DNA from: Oribacterium sp. P6A1
GTDB taxonomy: Bacteria; Bacillota; Clostridia; Lachnospirales; Lachnospiraceae
Length of the DNA stretch: 64,000 nucleotides
NCBI RefSeq assembly: GCF_000702885.1
Contig: NZ_JNKO01000011.1
Coordinates: forward strand, 42,624 to 106,623
Direction: 5' to 3'
Notes under the pieces: generated by a model
Told to the model about the DNA's origin: nothing
Seen by the model: only the letters and a program-made list of their open reading frames with translations
Database searches by the model: none
Made by a program: the position numbers and the translations under genes
In this document: one piece after another, positions 41,512 through 50,500 of the stretch
Position numbering within the stretch: the first letter of the stretch is position 1
How the letters are laid out: each line of letters starts with the position of its first letter

Positions 41512-42786
41512 TTAGGATTTTTTTCCGGCAGATTCTGTAGGTTCAGCATCGGCAGAAGATTCTGTTTTGCTGTCTGCTTCCGATGAAGCTGTATCTGCAG
41601 GCGGAGTGGTCCCGGCAGAGACATTGGCACCCTTATCAGGAGAGGTTTCTATTGTGTTACCGGCACCTGAGTCAGCAGGTTTTCCGGTTGGAACAGGGCC
41701 TCTGTTAGGGAAAGAATTCATGCCGTTCATTCTTGCAGCCATTTCCTGAGCTCTTTTTTCAGCCTTCTTCTTGTGATTACGGATGATTGTACGGCCTATG
41801 AACCAGAAGATGGCACCGAGAATCACCCAGAAAATAAGAATAGGAAGGCTGGAGATGAACCATACAAGGAAATCAGTGATGGCATCCAGAAGATCACCGA
41901 GGTTGCTCTCAAATCTCGAACCAACACGATCCCAGAAAGTGGTTTTCTGTGTCGGGGTGTAAACCTTGGCTTCCTTGACGTCTACATTAACTGTGGAATA
42001 TTCCACCTGATTGTCATACATACGGAGGTCTGATTCAAAACCGTCCAGCTCATAGCGGATGTCTGAAAGGCGCTCTTCTATGGTTATGATGGCATCCACT
42101 GACTCTGCCTGGGCGATGAGTTCCAGGAGTCTGTCGTACTCCTCCTTAAGAGCTTTCTTACGGGATTCTGTATCGTGGTATTTTAATGTTATGTCCTGGC
42201 TGTTCTCGTACTTCCTTGTGAGGTTGGCACCGCCTTCGGTGAAGCTAAGGAAAGTGTCCAGGTTTGGCTTAGGGATACGAAGTGTGAAGTAGGCAGAACG
42301 GCTGGTACTGGTTTTCTCGTTTCCGCTGATATCACTGGACTCTACATAGCCCCCAAGCTCTGTGGTTTTGTTCTGGATATCACGTACAAATGTATCAAAC
42401 TCAGTGGTTTCAAAGGTGAGACTTACGGTCCTTATGAGCTTTCTGTCGGAAGGAACCTTGGAAGGATCCACACCATCCTGAACGGAATTGCTGCTTTCGT
42501 AAGATGAAGAATTATCCGCGGATTTCTCTGTCTCAAAATAACTATCCCCATCCTCGACCATGTTTGCGGAAAGCATGGCACCGGCACCCGCCGCTTCAGG
42601 AGCCGGGGCCATATCCATGGCCTCTGATGCTGCATAGTTGGATCTGTCATGACCGGAGGACTTGTAGCCGCCGTCCTTGCTGCCACCGCAGGCGGTCAGT
42701 GAAGATGCAACTATCATTGCTGCCATAAACAGGGCGGTCAAACGTCTCAGTCCGGCACCTGCTTTGTTATAAGATGTTTTTCTCAT
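41512..42786 (-). CDS. DUF4349 membrane lipoprotein
   Basis: This lipoprotein has lipobox LTAC (Cys33) and the DUF4349 domain (about 110-330): RKLIRTVSLTFETTEFD, GYVESSDIS and a central coiled coil. One membrane segment (about 300-330, LPILIFWVILGAIFWFIG) follows, then a basic stretch (HKKKAEKRAQ) and a Pro/Ser/Thr tail that would be cytosolic. The third gene of an operon with sigma factor and anti-sigma-like gene. Role unknown; DUF4349 proteins often accompany ECF sigma units and are thought to sense envelope state. Confidence 0.87.
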   Translation of the reverse strand: MRKTSYNKAGAGLRRLTALFMAAMIVASSLTACGGSKDGGYKSSGHDRSNYAASEAMDMAPAPEAAGAGAMLSANMVEDGDSYFETEKSADNSSSYESSNSVQDGVDPSKVPSDRKLIRTVSLTFETTEFDTFVRDIQNKTTELGGYVESSDISGNEKTSTSRSAYFTLRIPKPNLDTFLSFTEGGANLTRKYENSQDITLKYHDTESRKKALKEEYDRLLELIAQAESVDAIITIEERLSDIRYELDGFESDLRMYDNQVEYSTVNVDVKEAKVYTPTQKTTFWDRVGSRFESNLGDLLDAITDFLVWFISSLPILIFWVILGAIFWFIGRTIIRNHKKKAEKRAQEMAARMNGMNSFPNRGPVPTGKPADSGAGNTIETSPDKGANVSAGTTPPADTASSEADSKTESSADAEPTESAGKKS

Positions 42787-42840
42787 GTTTATTCTCCCTT
42801 CTATATGTTTGAATTCATTAATTCAGATATTCAGTGAGTA

Positions 42841-43680
42841 TCAGTCGATTTCCGAGATCAGCTTTGTGATTTCTTCTTCAGTGAAGTGACTGTTTTCGTC
42901 CACAATCACAGCGTAGTTGAAATTATCCTTTGACCATACTGCGACGAATACGTTTTCCCCATTCGCTTTTATATGAGCGTTGATATCAGAGACGGTTATA
43001 TCCTTTTCTGTGTCATAGACAGTGTAATCTCCGCTGATATCCTCATCGCTTTGGTGAGCCTTTCTTATGCGGAAAGCTTCCTTGCCGTCTGTGCCGCTGT
43101 AAATGATTTCAAGCATATCATCCTTTACAGAGCGGTAAACCGTTGGCTTGCAGCTGTTTACTGCTTCCGGTATCCTCATATCGAAGCCTGCATCGGCTTC
43201 GGCTTCGGAAAGGCTTTCAGAGTCCTTCCAGGGATTTGCAATCATTACACGGGACTGAACACTGTTTTCCTCCGTGGCTGAGTTCTCGTCTTCTGCCATT
43301 TCGGCTCCAACCATTGCAGGAGCTGCAGTTTCATTCGAAGACTTAAGACCGGCAGCGCTATCGGTATGTATCTCAAATTTAGCCGAATCCGGATTTCCTG
43401 CAGCTTTTTCCTGCATAGCTTCCTCCGGACCATTTACGGATTTCTCCATTGAGGCTTCGTCTGCTTCGGCAGGTGCCATCATTGTGGAGGCCTGTTCAGG
43501 TATATTCATCTTCATATAAAAGCCTAAGCCCAGGATGACTACTGCTGCGGCAGCAATGATTCCCAAAGGCTTACGGCTTCGTCTTGCCGGGATTCTGATC
43601 ACCTTTTCGGGTTTGGCCTCTTCTATATATTTTTCGTCTATATCACCAATTGCATTAAGAAGTTTTTTTTCTTTCTCCAT
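42841..43680 (-). CDS. Membrane anti-sigma-factor-like protein
   Basis: Protein of 279 residues with a short cytosolic N-terminus, basic patch (RIPARRSRKPLG), one membrane segment (about 42-60, IIAAAAVVILGLGFYM), and an Ala/Glu/Met-rich outside region ending in a folded C-terminal domain (about 150-279). Position directly after the sigma gene and the topology suggest the anti-sigma factor. No zinc (HxxxCxxC) motif is seen, so it is not the ZAS type. I start at 43678-43680 after GGAG; an upstream GTG lacks a site. Confidence 0.72.
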   Translation of the reverse strand: MEKEKKLLNAIGDIDEKYIEEAKPEKVIRIPARRSRKPLGIIAAAAVVILGLGFYMKMNIPEQASTMMAPAEADEASMEKSVNGPEEAMQEKAAGNPDSAKFEIHTDSAAGLKSSNETAAPAMVGAEMAEDENSATEENSVQSRVMIANPWKDSESLSEAEADAGFDMRIPEAVNSCKPTVYRSVKDDMLEIIYSGTDGKEAFRIRKAHQSDEDISGDYTVYDTEKDITVSDINAHIKANGENVFVAVWSKDNFNYAVIVDENSHFTEEEITKLISEID

Positions 43681-43807
43681 TTTTTCTCCATTTCCGGACA
43701 CCGGCTCAAATCCACTGAGGGAATACAGGATATCGGAAGCATTATTTGAACTTATCAGGTATCAATTAATACCCGGTATCGGTATAAGCATCTGAAGAGA
43801 TTTGATT

Positions 43808-44374
43808 CTAAACAACTATTTCTTCCTTCTCCAACTCCTGCAAAAGTGCAGCTCTCATCCGGCTCAATGTCATTTTTACCTTGCTTTCACTGAAACCGTA
43901 TTCTGCGGCTATCTCACTTACAGGTGACATGTACCAGTACCGACGTACAAATATCTTTCTGGAATCTGCACTCTGATTTTCCAAAAAACGGTTGATGCAT
44001 TCTGTCAATGTTATCTTGTCGGGAATATCATCGGGTCTGTCGGTTTTTGTGTCCGCTATACATTCCGAGAGTTCATCCAGAACTGCGCTTGTTTCGCCAT
44101 TGCCGCGTTTTTGTGCGTTCTGTTTTTCATAGAGGTTAAGAGCAAGGTTTCTGGTTATCTTTCCGAGAAATGTTCTGAGAATGGAAGGTCTCGCAGGTGG
44201 AATGGCATTCCATGTGTTCAGCCAGGTGTCATTGACACACTCTTCACTGTCCTCTTTGTTGTATAGGATGTTCATGGCAATATAGCTGCAGTAGCTTCCG
44301 TATTTTCTAGCAGATTCATCAATGGCAGATTCTGACCTTGCAAAATAAAGCTCTATGATTTCCTGATCAGTCAT
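43808..44374 (-). CDS. ECF-type RNA polymerase sigma factor
   Basis: This 188-residue sigma-70 family protein has region 2 (about 10-80, YCSYIAMNILYNKEDSEECVNDTWLNTW) and region 4 (about 130-185, ENQSADSRKIFVRRYWYMSPVSEIAAEYGFSESKVKM in outline). A long linker lies between. It has an ACGAGGACATTAA site. It likely drives its own operon; a matching promoter pattern lies upstream. The signal is unknown. Confidence 0.88.
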   Translation of the reverse strand: MTDQEIIELYFARSESAIDESARKYGSYCSYIAMNILYNKEDSEECVNDTWLNTWNAIPPARPSILRTFLGKITRNLALNLYEKQNAQKRGNGETSAVLDELSECIADTKTDRPDDIPDKITLTECINRFLENQSADSRKIFVRRYWYMSPVSEIAAEYGFSESKVKMTLSRMRAALLQELEKEEIVV

Positions 44375-44463
44375 TTAATGTCCTCGTTTCTGTTTTGGAT
44401 AATCTGACTTATAGTCTGATGCTGCATCTCCGGTTTCCGATGCTATCCTTATGTTCTTCATCC

Positions 44464-44494
44464 TAATACACAGGAAATGGAGTTTACAGGTCAC
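44464..44494 (-). promoter_or_regulatory. Candidate autoregulated ECF promoter
   Basis: On the minus strand GTGACC (44489-44494) and GTGTATTA (44464-44471) form a -35/-10 pair unlike sigma-A boxes, about 90 bp before the sigma gene. This fits an ECF-type autogenous promoter but is only a pattern call. Confidence 0.4.
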
Positions 44495-44600
44495 ACTTTG
44501 AAAAAAATATTTTGTGTATTACGATAAAAAATTATGCCGCATTTATTACATAATTTTATGACATATAGTGAAGGCTGTGAAGAAAATATTTTTGCAAAAT

Positions 44601-44630
44601 AAAAAATCGCGGAAGTTATCCGCGATTTTT
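44601..44630 (-). terminator. Terminator of the FMN_bind gene
   Basis: On the minus strand AAAATCGCGGA pairs with TCCGCGATTTT around TAACT, followed by a T-run, 10 bp after the stop. Confidence 0.88.
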
Positions 44631-44640
44631 GTTCATGTAG

Positions 44641-46155
44641 TTATTTTAAAAATACAGATGGATCAATTCCTGCGCTTTCAAGAGCCTTCTTAGCAGCTTC
44701 CTTGATGGCATCAGATGTAATGGTGGCGCCTGAAATGGCATCAACATTAATGTTGTTGGCAGAAATGATCTTTCCCGGAAGCTCTTCAAGAGCCTTGGTA
44801 CCGATACCCGGTGTCTCCTTGTCTCCTGTTGCAACAAGCTTGATAATCTTGTCAGCGATAGCTGTGATCTCAACCTTTACAGGACCGCCAAGACCCTGAG
44901 CCTCGCCTGTAGCTGTAACTTCATCGGCAGCGTCTTTCTTTGAATCGGCGTCTTTCCTGGTTTCAGCTTCCTTTGAATCAGCATCCTTTTCGGTTTCAGC
45001 TTCGCTCTCTTCAGCCTTAGTCTCTTCAGCTTCAGTTTCCTGTGCAGCTGCTTTATCAAAATCTGCACTCTCAAGAGCCTTCTTGGCAGCTTCCTTGATG
45101 GCCTCTGATGTTACTGTAGCACCGGAAACGGCATCAACATCCAGGCTGTTAGCTGAAACGATCTTTCCCGGAAGCTCTTCAAGAGCCTTGGTACCGATAC
45201 CCGGTGTTTCCTTGTCTCCTGTTGCAACAAGATCATAGATCTTGTCGGCAGTGGCTGTGATTTCAACCTTTACAGGACCGCCAAGACCCTGAGCCTCGCC
45301 TGTAACAGTAACTGCATCAGCAGGAATATCCTTCTTTGAATCGGCATCCTTCTTGGTTTCAGCTTCACTTTCCTTAGTCTCGGCAGGAGCATCCTTTGCA
45401 TCAGATGAAGCGCCGGTAAAGTTAGCAGCATCAAGACCTGCACTCTCAAGAGCCTTCTTGGCAGCTTCCTTGATAGCATCAGATGTAACGGTAGCGCCTG
45501 AAATAGCATCAACCGAAAGGCTGTTGGCAGAAATAATCTCTCCTGGGAGCTCTTCAAGAGCCTTGGTACCGATTCCCGGTGTTTCATTGTCACCGACAGC
45601 TGTGAGGTTATAAATCTTGTCAGCAGTAGCTGTGATTTCAACTGTAACAGGACCGCCAAGACCCTGAGCCTCACCGGTAACAGTAACTGCATCAGCAGGA
45701 ATATCATCTGTATTAACAACGACTTCCTTCTTCTCTTCCTTTACGAAACCGAAGTTAGACGGATCGAAGCCTGCATTCTCGATAGCCTGGGCAGCAGCAT
45801 TCTTGATGGCTGTTGACGTTATGGTAGCACCGGTAACAGAATCAACAGCAAGGCTGTTTGCCTCGAAGATGCTTGCAGGAAGCTGATCAACAGCAAGTGT
45901 ACCGATATTAGGTGTTTCTCCGGAAGCGTCTAAGACATTGATGGAGAAAATCTTCTCGGCATTGGCGATAACCTCAACCTTTACAGGACCGCCAAGACCC
46001 TGAGCCTCACCGGTAGCTGTAACTGCATCCTTCGGGATCTGGTTTTTTCCGACACTTGTGGATGTTCCTAAGTTTGTTGCCTGATATCCTGTAATGGCAG
46101 CGGCAACGATACCAACTCCGATTACACCAAGAGCTAATATGTTATTCTGTTTCAT
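44641..46155 (-). CDS. Membrane-anchored protein with four FMN_bind domains
   Basis: This exported protein of 504 residues has one N-terminal membrane segment (about 6-24) and four homologous FMN_bind domains (about 44-130, 155-245, 280-368, and 412-504). Each domain starts with a near-identical TGEAQGLGGPV and ends in a flavinylation motif. The predicted FMN threonines are Thr111 (TGATITS), Thr222, Thr347 (both SGATVTS) and Thr478 (SGATITS). The first domain is the most diverged; domains 2-4 are almost copies of each other. Linkers are Asp/Glu/Lys/Ala-rich and probably disordered. No lipobox Cys is seen. It could act as an extracytoplasmic multi-flavin electron carrier, loaded by ApbE. The acceptor is unknown. 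Confidence 0.9.
   Translation of the reverse strand: MKQNNILALGVIGVGIVAAAITGYQATNLGTSTSVGKNQIPKDAVTATGEAQGLGGPVKVEVIANAEKIFSINVLDASGETPNIGTLAVDQLPASIFEANSLAVDSVTGATITSTAIKNAAAQAIENAGFDPSNFGFVKEEKKEVVVNTDDIPADAVTVTGEAQGLGGPVTVEITATADKIYNLTAVGDNETPGIGTKALEELPGEIISANSLSVDAISGATVTSDAIKEAAKKALESAGLDAANFTGASSDAKDAPAETKESEAETKKDADSKKDIPADAVTVTGEAQGLGGPVKVEITATADKIYDLVATGDKETPGIGTKALEELPGKIVSANSLDVDAVSGATVTSEAIKEAAKKALESADFDKAAAQETEAEETKAEESEAETEKDADSKEAETRKDADSKKDAADEVTATGEAQGLGGPVKVEITAIADKIIKLVATGDKETPGIGTKALEELPGKIISANNINVDAISGATITSDAIKEAAKKALESAGIDPSVFLK
44690..46010. repeat. Four internal DNA repeats of the FMN_bind gene
   Basis: The four domain-coding segments are repeated at DNA level with periods of about 333, 375 and 393 bp, as seen from the SGAT codons. 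Domains 2-4 keep long identical DNA stretches, such as the GCCAAGACCCTGAGCC block at about 44887, 45284, 45655 and 45989. Recombination between them could change domain number. Confidence 0.8.
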
Positions 46156-46388
46156 TTTAAGTCCCCCATGACCTAAGTATAATTACAAAATATGATGCGA
46201 AGAATCATAAATGACAGCAAAGCATCACAGAGTGAGCGTCAAATACTTTTGCCGCTCACATCATTTCATGCCTGATTGTCTTTTTAATATAACACAGTTA
46301 GATAGGGTTTTCATAGAAAAATGTAAATAAAATAACAATATTTATCATGATAATGTAATAATTCATCGGTATTTCTGTCAAAGACTAA
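46156..46388. other. Upstream region of the FMN_bind gene
   Basis: It contains inverted arms GTGAGCG (46232-46238) and CGCTCAC (46253-46259) around a 14-nt loop, about 80 bp before the gene, a possible operator. No strong sigma-A pair is seen, and no gene. Confidence 0.4.
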
Positions 46389-46428
46389 TAAAAAACAGTT
46401 CCAAACCGATTTGGGAATGGAACTGTTT
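46389..46428 (-). terminator. Terminator of the HlyIII gene
   Basis: On the minus strand AAACAGTTCC pairs with GGAACTGTTT around an AT-rich loop and is followed by TTTATT. It lies about 33 bp after the stop. Confidence 0.85.
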
Positions 46429-46461
46429 GAAATAGCGGGTTTATAAAGTTTAATAGGAATA

Positions 46462-47133
46462 TCAGCCTGCAAGCATGATCATCATGCCGTAGTGGCACAT
46501 GGAACCTGCAATAACAAAGCAGTGGAAAACCTCATGGTTTCCGAAGTACTTCGGCATGCGTTTGAAAATAGGAAGCTTAAGGGCATAAATTACGCCGCCG
46601 ATGGTATAGATGACACCTCCTGCAAACAGAAGCCAGAATTCAGGATCGGTAAGAGCCGAACGGATCTTAAATATGGCGAATATACATGCCCAGCCCAGGG
46701 CGATGTAAATAAGTGAATTCAGCCATCTCGGAGTATGGATGAAAATGATGTTCACAGTCATGCCTATGACGGAAAGAATCCATACAATCAAGAGAAGTCC
46801 CCAGCCGGTTCTGTCGCCGAGGGCTATGGCACATACAGGAGTATAGCTTCCTGCAATCAGCATATAGATCATCATATGGTCGATCTTCTTCAGTGTATCA
46901 TTTACCTTTGGAGAAATATCGAAAAGATGATAGGTTGCGCTGGCTGCATACAAAAGAACGATGCTGAGAGCAAATATACCGAATGCAAATATTCTGTCCA
47001 TACTCGGATGCTGTGCCACCCTGTAAAAGAGAGGAACCGCAGCGATAATGGATAAAATCATGGCGATATAGTGTGTAAGGAAGCTTCCCGGGTCTTTTAT
47101 CTTCAGAAAAAAGGAATTCTCTTTAAAAATCAT
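46462..47133 (-). CDS. HlyIII/PAQR family membrane protein
   Basis: Seven-helix membrane protein of the hemolysin III family (223 residues), homologous to YqfA and to eukaryotic PAQR receptors. Conserved parts seen are YHLF, the His/Asp pair KKIDHMMIYMLIAGSYTP, and FGNHEVFHCFVIAGSMCHY, with the metal-binding His/Asp residues of the family. The function in bacteria is uncertain, despite the name. I start at 47131-47133, 6 nt after AGGAGG; an in-frame upstream ATG has no site. Confidence 0.87.
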   Translation of the reverse strand: MIFKENSFFLKIKDPGSFLTHYIAMILSIIAAVPLFYRVAQHPSMDRIFAFGIFALSIVLLYAASATYHLFDISPKVNDTLKKIDHMMIYMLIAGSYTPVCAIALGDRTGWGLLLIVWILSVIGMTVNIIFIHTPRWLNSLIYIALGWACIFAIFKIRSALTDPEFWLLFAGGVIYTIGGVIYALKLPIFKRMPKYFGNHEVFHCFVIAGSMCHYGMMIMLAG

Positions 47134-47289
47134 GGCTGTCCTCCTTGAAAAAGTGCTGTACAGTGATGAAAACATATTCCCGATAACTCATGGGAAAATG
47201 AGTGTCATAAGTACATGAGTGAAACATAGAACTTGCACCATTCAGTGTAGGTTATAACAAGTATAGTCTTGTGATATAGATATTTTATC

Positions 47290-47341
47290 ATGTAGTTATT
47301 AAAACTACATCAGATTATATCAACAAATTTAAATAATTCAA
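47290..47341 (-). promoter_or_regulatory. Promoter of the HlyIII gene with adjacent palindrome
   Basis: TTGAAT (47336-47341) and TATAAT (47314-47319) spaced 16 bp on the minus strand. Immediately downstream, in the transcribed start region, ATGTAGTT (47290-47297) and AACTACAT (47303-47310) form a perfect palindrome with 5-bp centre, a possible operator. Confidence 0.55.
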
Positions 47342-47430
47342 TAGCTATTTTGACTAAATATCATAGGAGTCTGACCGGTTTATTGATTGCAGGATGTATT
47401 TCTGAAACAGAATGATAGTTAAAAAGCATG
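47342..47430. other. Gene-free spacer upstream of HlyIII
   Basis: Nothing recognisable apart from the flanking purL terminator. Confidence 0.5.
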
Positions 47431-47470
47431 AAAAAAGCGGGTCTTGAGAAGTTTATCTCAAGACCCGCTT
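47431..47470 (-). terminator. Terminator of the purine operon
   Basis: On the minus strand AAGCGGGTCTTGAGA pairs with TCTCAAGACCCGCTT followed by a T-run. About 60 bp after the purL stop. Confidence 0.93.
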
Positions 47471-47530
47471 GTCACATATCTGGTTATGAGTGTAAGCCCT
47501 TTGAAAAAATCAAATGCAGTTACAGTTGTT

Positions 47531-50500
47531 TTACTCGAAGTATTCCTTTGCTGCCCTGAAGAGTCCCATATCGTAATTTCCGGGAACGTTCTTGTAGAGG
47601 TTGTGGCCCCATCTCTCAGCGTGGCCCATCTTACCGAGTACTCTTCCATCAGGTGAAGTGATACCCTCTACCGCATAGTAGGAACCGTTTGGATTGTATT
47701 GGATATCCATAGTAGGATGTCCGTCGAGATCCACATACTGTGTGGCGATCTGGCCATTCTCCACAAGCTTTCTGAAAAGCTCAGGCTCACAGAGGAAACG
47801 GCCCTCTCCGTGAGAGATAGGAACACTGTAGATATCACCGGGATTTGTATCTTCAAGCCATGGTGACATATTTGATGCCACACGGACATTAACGATTTTT
47901 GACTGGTGACGGCTGATGGTGTTGAAAGTAAGAGTCGGACAATGCTCATCTGTATCTCTTATCTCTCCAAACGGTACGAGACCAAGCTTTATAAGTGCCT
48001 GGAAACCGTTGCAGATACCAAGCATGAGACCGTCACGCTTGTTCAGCATATCCATGGTAGCAGTCTTTATAGCTTCGTTTCTGAAGAAGGAAGTGATGAA
48101 CTTTGCAGAACCGTCCGGCTCATCTCCCCCTGAGAAACCGCCGGGGATGAAAATAAGCTGTGACTCTTCTATGCGCTTTGCAACGTAGTTTACAGAATCA
48201 GCAATATCCTGCTTTGTAAGGTTCTTAACAACCACTATCTCAGGCTCGAGACCTGCATCAGCCATGGCCTTTGCTGAATCGTACTCACAGTTGTTGCCCG
48301 GGAATACAGGGATAAGTACCTTTGGCTTTGCAACCTGTACAGCCGGTGCTGCCCAGTTCTCTTCGCTATAATCATCGATAGTCACATCACTTTCATCTGA
48401 CTCAGCATCCTTATCAAGATTCATATTGCACTTAAATACCTTTTCAAGCTTATCTTCGTAGGCTCTTTCAAGGTCTGAAAGCTTAAGAACCTCATCATTG
48501 TAACGGATTTCGGCATCCTCTGTTGTTTCACCGAGATCGGCAATGATTATGCCTGTTCCCTTAAGCTCGGGAGCGTTGTAAATTTCATCGAGAGTAGCGT
48601 TGTCATTAAGCTCAAGAAGGAAGCTTCCGTACTGGTATCCGAAGATATCCTCTACTGAAAGGCTCGGTGCAAATGTGAAGCCGTAAGCATTACCCATGCA
48701 CTGCTTGAGAACTGCCTCTGCTGCTCCGCCGTAAGTCGGTGTGTAGATGGAAGCAAGCTTACCCTCGAGAACCAGCTTATGAACGTAGCTGAAAAGTGTA
48801 AGGAGTGTTTCCTTTGTGGGAAGCTCGTTCTCATACTGAGGCTTAAGCCAGAGTACCTTGTGGTTTGCTCCCTTGTACTCAGGGCTTGTGATGTACTTTG
48901 CGTCCTCTGTTGTGATGGCAAAGGAAACAAGTGTTGGAGGAACGTCCAGCTTCTCGAAGGTTCCGGACATTGAGTCCTTACCGCCGATGGCAGCGATTCC
49001 GAGATCAAGCTGGGCATTGAAAGCTCCGAGAAGAGCTTCAAGAGGCTGACCCCAACGTGTGCTCTCATGACCGGGCTTTCCGAAATACTCCTGGAATGTA
49101 AGGTAGGTATCCTCGAATCCCGCACCTGTGGCGATAAGCTTTGCGGCAGACTCAACTACTGCGAGATATGCACCCTTATAGCAGTTCTTCTCTGTGATGA
49201 ATGGATTGTAGCCGTAAGCCATAACTGAAGTGTCATCGGTGTGACCCTTCTCGACGGAAATCTTCGCAGCCATGGCCTGAATAGGTGTGCGCTGATTCTT
49301 TCCGCCGAAAGGCATAAGGACTGTTCCCGCACCGATAGTGGAGTCGAAACGCTCGCTGAGACCTCTCTTTGAGCAGACATTGAGGTCCTCTGAAAGAGCT
49401 GTCATGTTCTCACTGAAGCTTCCCTTAACCTCGCGGACAATGCTTCCGCCCGCTGCTGTCTTCACGTCTATGTGCTTCTCTGCACCGTTAGAGTTAAGGA
49501 AGTCACGTGACAGGTTGATAATGTCTTTACCGTTCCAGTGTGCGATAAGTCTGTTTGTATCTGTTACGGTAGCTACATGTGTAGCCTCAAGGTTCTCCTC
49601 ATGGGCAAGTTCCATGAATCTCGCCATATCCTGTTGTTCAACCACAACAGCCATTCTCTCCTGAGACTCTGAGATAGCAAGCTCTGTTCCGTCGAGACCC
49701 TCGTACTTCTTTGGAACCTTGTTAAGGTCAATGTCGAGACCGTCAGCCAGCTCACCGATGGCAACTGAAACTCCGCCTGCACCGAAATCGTTGCAGCGCT
49801 TGATAAGCTTTGAAGCCTCTGCATTACGGAAAAGACGCTGAAGCTTACGCTCCTCGGGAGCATTACCCTTCTGAACCTCTGCACCGTCCTTCTCAAGGGA
49901 CTCAACATTGTGAGACTTTGAAGAACCTGTTGCACCGCCGATGCCGTCACGGCCTGTACGTCCACCTAGAAGAATGACTACGTCTCCTGCAGCAGGAACC
50001 TCGCGGCGAACATTCTCAGCGGGAGCGGCAGCCACTACTGCGCCGATCTCCATACGCTTTGCCGCATATCCCGGATGATAAAGCTCGTCTACGAGACCTG
50101 TAGCAAGACCGATCTGGTTACCGTAGCTTGAATAACCGTCAGCGGCTGTTGTAACAAGCTTTCTCTGAGGAAGCTTGCCCTCCATGGTATCCTTAACGGA
50201 AACTGTAGGGTCTGCAGCACCTGTTACGCGCATAGCCTGATATACGTAGGATCTTCCGGAAAGAGGATCTCTGATGGCACCTCCGATACAGGTTGCAGCA
50301 CCACCGAAAGGCTCGATTTCTGTAGGATGGTTGTGAGTCTCGTTCTTGAAAAGAAGGAGCCAGTCCTGAGCTTCGCCGTCAACGTTTACCTTTATCTTGA
50401 CTGTGCAGGCATTTATCTCTTCTGACTCGTCAAGCTTTGTAAGCTTTCCTTCCTTCTTAAGGACCTTTGCGGCAAGAGTTCCGATGTCCATAAGGTTGAC

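Noticed and set aside
48652..49155. 167-codon minus-strand ORF inside purL
   Set aside because: Alternative frame of a clear purL coding region, with no ribosome binding site.
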